NCBI GenBank assembly: GCA_900770015.1
Contig: CAAGIU010000291.1
Coordinates: 1 to 5,193 of the forward strand
Length of the DNA: 5,193 nucleotides
Source of the DNA: an uncultured Oscillospiraceae bacterium
GTDB taxonomy: Bacteria > Bacillota_A > Clostridia > Oscillospirales > Oscillospiraceae
Direction: 5' to 3'
Made by a program: the position numbers and the translations under genes. Below the pieces are notes generated by a model. The model saw nothing but the letters and a program-made list of their open reading frames with translations, was not told where the DNA came from and did no database searches. Below are positions 4,353-5,193 of this stretch, piece by piece. How positions within the stretch are numbered: position 1 is the first letter of the stretch; every line of letters begins with the position of its first letter.

Positions 4353-5193
4353 TTACCCCTTTCCGCTGGTGCGGGACTGGATCCTCGTCAGGGAATAGGT
4401 CATGTCGGCGTAGGCGTCGGCGCTGACCTTGTCCACGAAATTGCCGTCGAAGGCCTGCATGGCCTGCTCAATGCGCACCACCCGCTGGAAGCCGTCGGCG
4501 GACTGGCTCTTGGTGACGGTGTAGATGGGGGTGTAGCTGTAGCCCGTGACCTTGGTGGTGCCGGCGTCGGAATCCCTGGTGATCTCCACATCCAGGATGA
4601 TGGAATAATTGGTGCCGCCCCGGGCGGCGTCGCCGTAGAAGTCCCCCAGGGAATAGGCAACCAGGGTGCCGTTTTTCTCGTTGTAGTCGATCTTCTGCAC
4701 CAGATGGGGGTGGGTGCCGATGATGAGGCCCACGCCGTTTTTCTGCAGCAGCTTGACGATGGACTCCTGGGTGGAGCTGATGGTGTCGTTGTTTTCGCTG
4801 CCCCAGTGGAGCAGGGCCACGATGAAGTCGGGCTTTTCCGCCTTCACATTGTTCAGAATTTTGGTGATGCCCGCGGTGTCCACCTTTTTGTAGGTGCTAT
4901 CATAGTCCGTGTAGAGCAGGTTGACGCAGTCCTCGTTGCCCTCGGGCATGCCCATGCCGCCGACGCCCTTGGTAAAGGCCACGAAGGCCACCTTGATGCC
5001 CTGGATGTCGCAGAGGGTGTAGCCCTTGGCGCGGCGGAACTCCGAGGGACTGGAGTAGGCGCCCACCGGCTCCAGCCCCGCAGCCCGGATGGCCTGCAGG
5101 GTGGTGTTCAGACCGATGAGACCGTTGTTGATGGCGCAGGAGTTGGCCATCTGCACCAGATCGACGCCTGCGTTCCGCAGAGCCGTCAGCAGA
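4353..5193 (-). CDS. CapA-family (PGA_cap) metallophosphatase-like protein, N-terminus cut by window edge
   Basis: The C-terminal 279 residues of a CapA/PgsA-type protein, the calcineurin-like metallophosphoesterase fold first linked to poly-gamma-glutamate capsule synthesis. Numbering visible residues from the window edge, motifs are GVDLVQMANSCAINNG (9-24), the LLHWGSEN strand with His129 and Glu133, IIGTHPHLVQ with His161 and His163, and AYSLGDFYGD (179-188). The usual family form of the first motif is ANNH followed by A/T-x-D; here it reads ANSC-A-I-N, so the expected His is Cys19 and the Asp is Asn22. The frame is open to the window edge; the GTG at 5154-5156 is internal and not a start, because conserved sequence (LLTALRNAGVDL) continues upstream of it. 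Any N-terminal anchor or signal peptide is off the window. No other capsule genes are visible, so a poly-gamma-glutamate role is not implied; many Clostridia carry CapA paralogues of unknown function. It precedes the GH13 gene by 50 bases on the same strand. Confidence 0.92.
   Translation of the reverse strand, partial: LLTALRNAGVDLVQMANSCAINNGLIGLNTTLQAIRAAGLEPVGAYSSPSEFRRAKGYTLCDIQGIKVAFVAFTKGVGGMGMPEGNEDCVNLLYTDYDSTYKKVDTAGITKILNNVKAEKPDFIVALLHWGSENNDTISSTQESIVKLLQKNGVGLIIGTHPHLVQKIDYNEKNGTLVAYSLGDFYGDAARGGTNYSIILDVEITRDSDAGTTKVTGYSYTPIYTVTKSQSADGFQRVVRIEQAMQAFDGNFVDKVSADAYADMTYSLTRIQSRTSGKG

Noticed and set aside
2434..4398. A 654-residue plus-strand open frame covering the whole GH13 gene
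   Set aside because: It is the antisense reading of a GC-rich coding sequence. The product is a low-complexity Val/Ala/Gly/His-rich string with no recognisable motif, while the minus strand has full GH13 motifs and proper start signals.

Overview
The window looks like chromosomal DNA of a GC-rich, Gram-positive anaerobe of the class Clostridia, most likely an Oscillospiraceae-type gut bacterium (Flavonifractor/Oscillibacter-like). This is inferred from strong AGGAGG-type ribosome binding sites, consensus sigma-A promoters, GC-rich third codon positions, the style of the GH13 and CapA proteins, and a palindromic intergenic repeat of a kind I associate with that group. No species assignment is possible from the window alone. 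All six genes look intact except where the window edge cuts them.

Layout. (1) Positions 1-1140, minus strand: a two-gene operon with a small membrane-bound NfeD-family protein (630-1076) followed by an SPFH/stomatin-type membrane scaffold protein (3-596, C-terminus off the window). A near-consensus promoter at 1112-1140 drives it, and its spacer is filled by an imperfect 18-bp palindrome. (2) Positions 1077-1424 hold no gene. This divergent intergenic region carries the nfeD promoter, a second promoter (1221-1250) pointing the other way, and a 111-bp inverted-repeat-bounded element (1279-1389) with a perfect 11-bp hairpin inside, lying in the leader of the next gene. (3) Positions 1425-2144, plus strand: tcdA, the E1-like enzyme that cyclises the t6A37 modification of tRNA. 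(4) Positions 2243-2283: a strong hairpin between convergent genes, probably a terminator mainly for the minus-strand group. (5) Positions 2286-5193, minus strand: a CapA-family protein (N-terminus off the window), a cytoplasmic GH13 alpha-glucan hydrolase (2458-4302) and a 56-residue cysteine-rich protein (2286-2456) that begins one base after the GH13 stop.

How they work together. NfeD and SPFH proteins are classic partners in membrane microdomain organisation. tcdA is a solitary housekeeping gene. The GH13 enzyme probably degrades imported maltodextrins or cyclodextrins, and a cre-like sequence in the 50-bp gap before it hints at carbon catabolite control. The tiny Cys-rich protein is very likely co-translated with it, but its role is unknown.

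I see no CRISPR array, phage, transposase or obviously new defence system. The points most worth a second look are the unannotated Cys-rich microprotein, the palindromic element in the tcdA leader, the palindrome inside the nfeD promoter, and a Cys in place of an expected metal-ligand His in the CapA protein.
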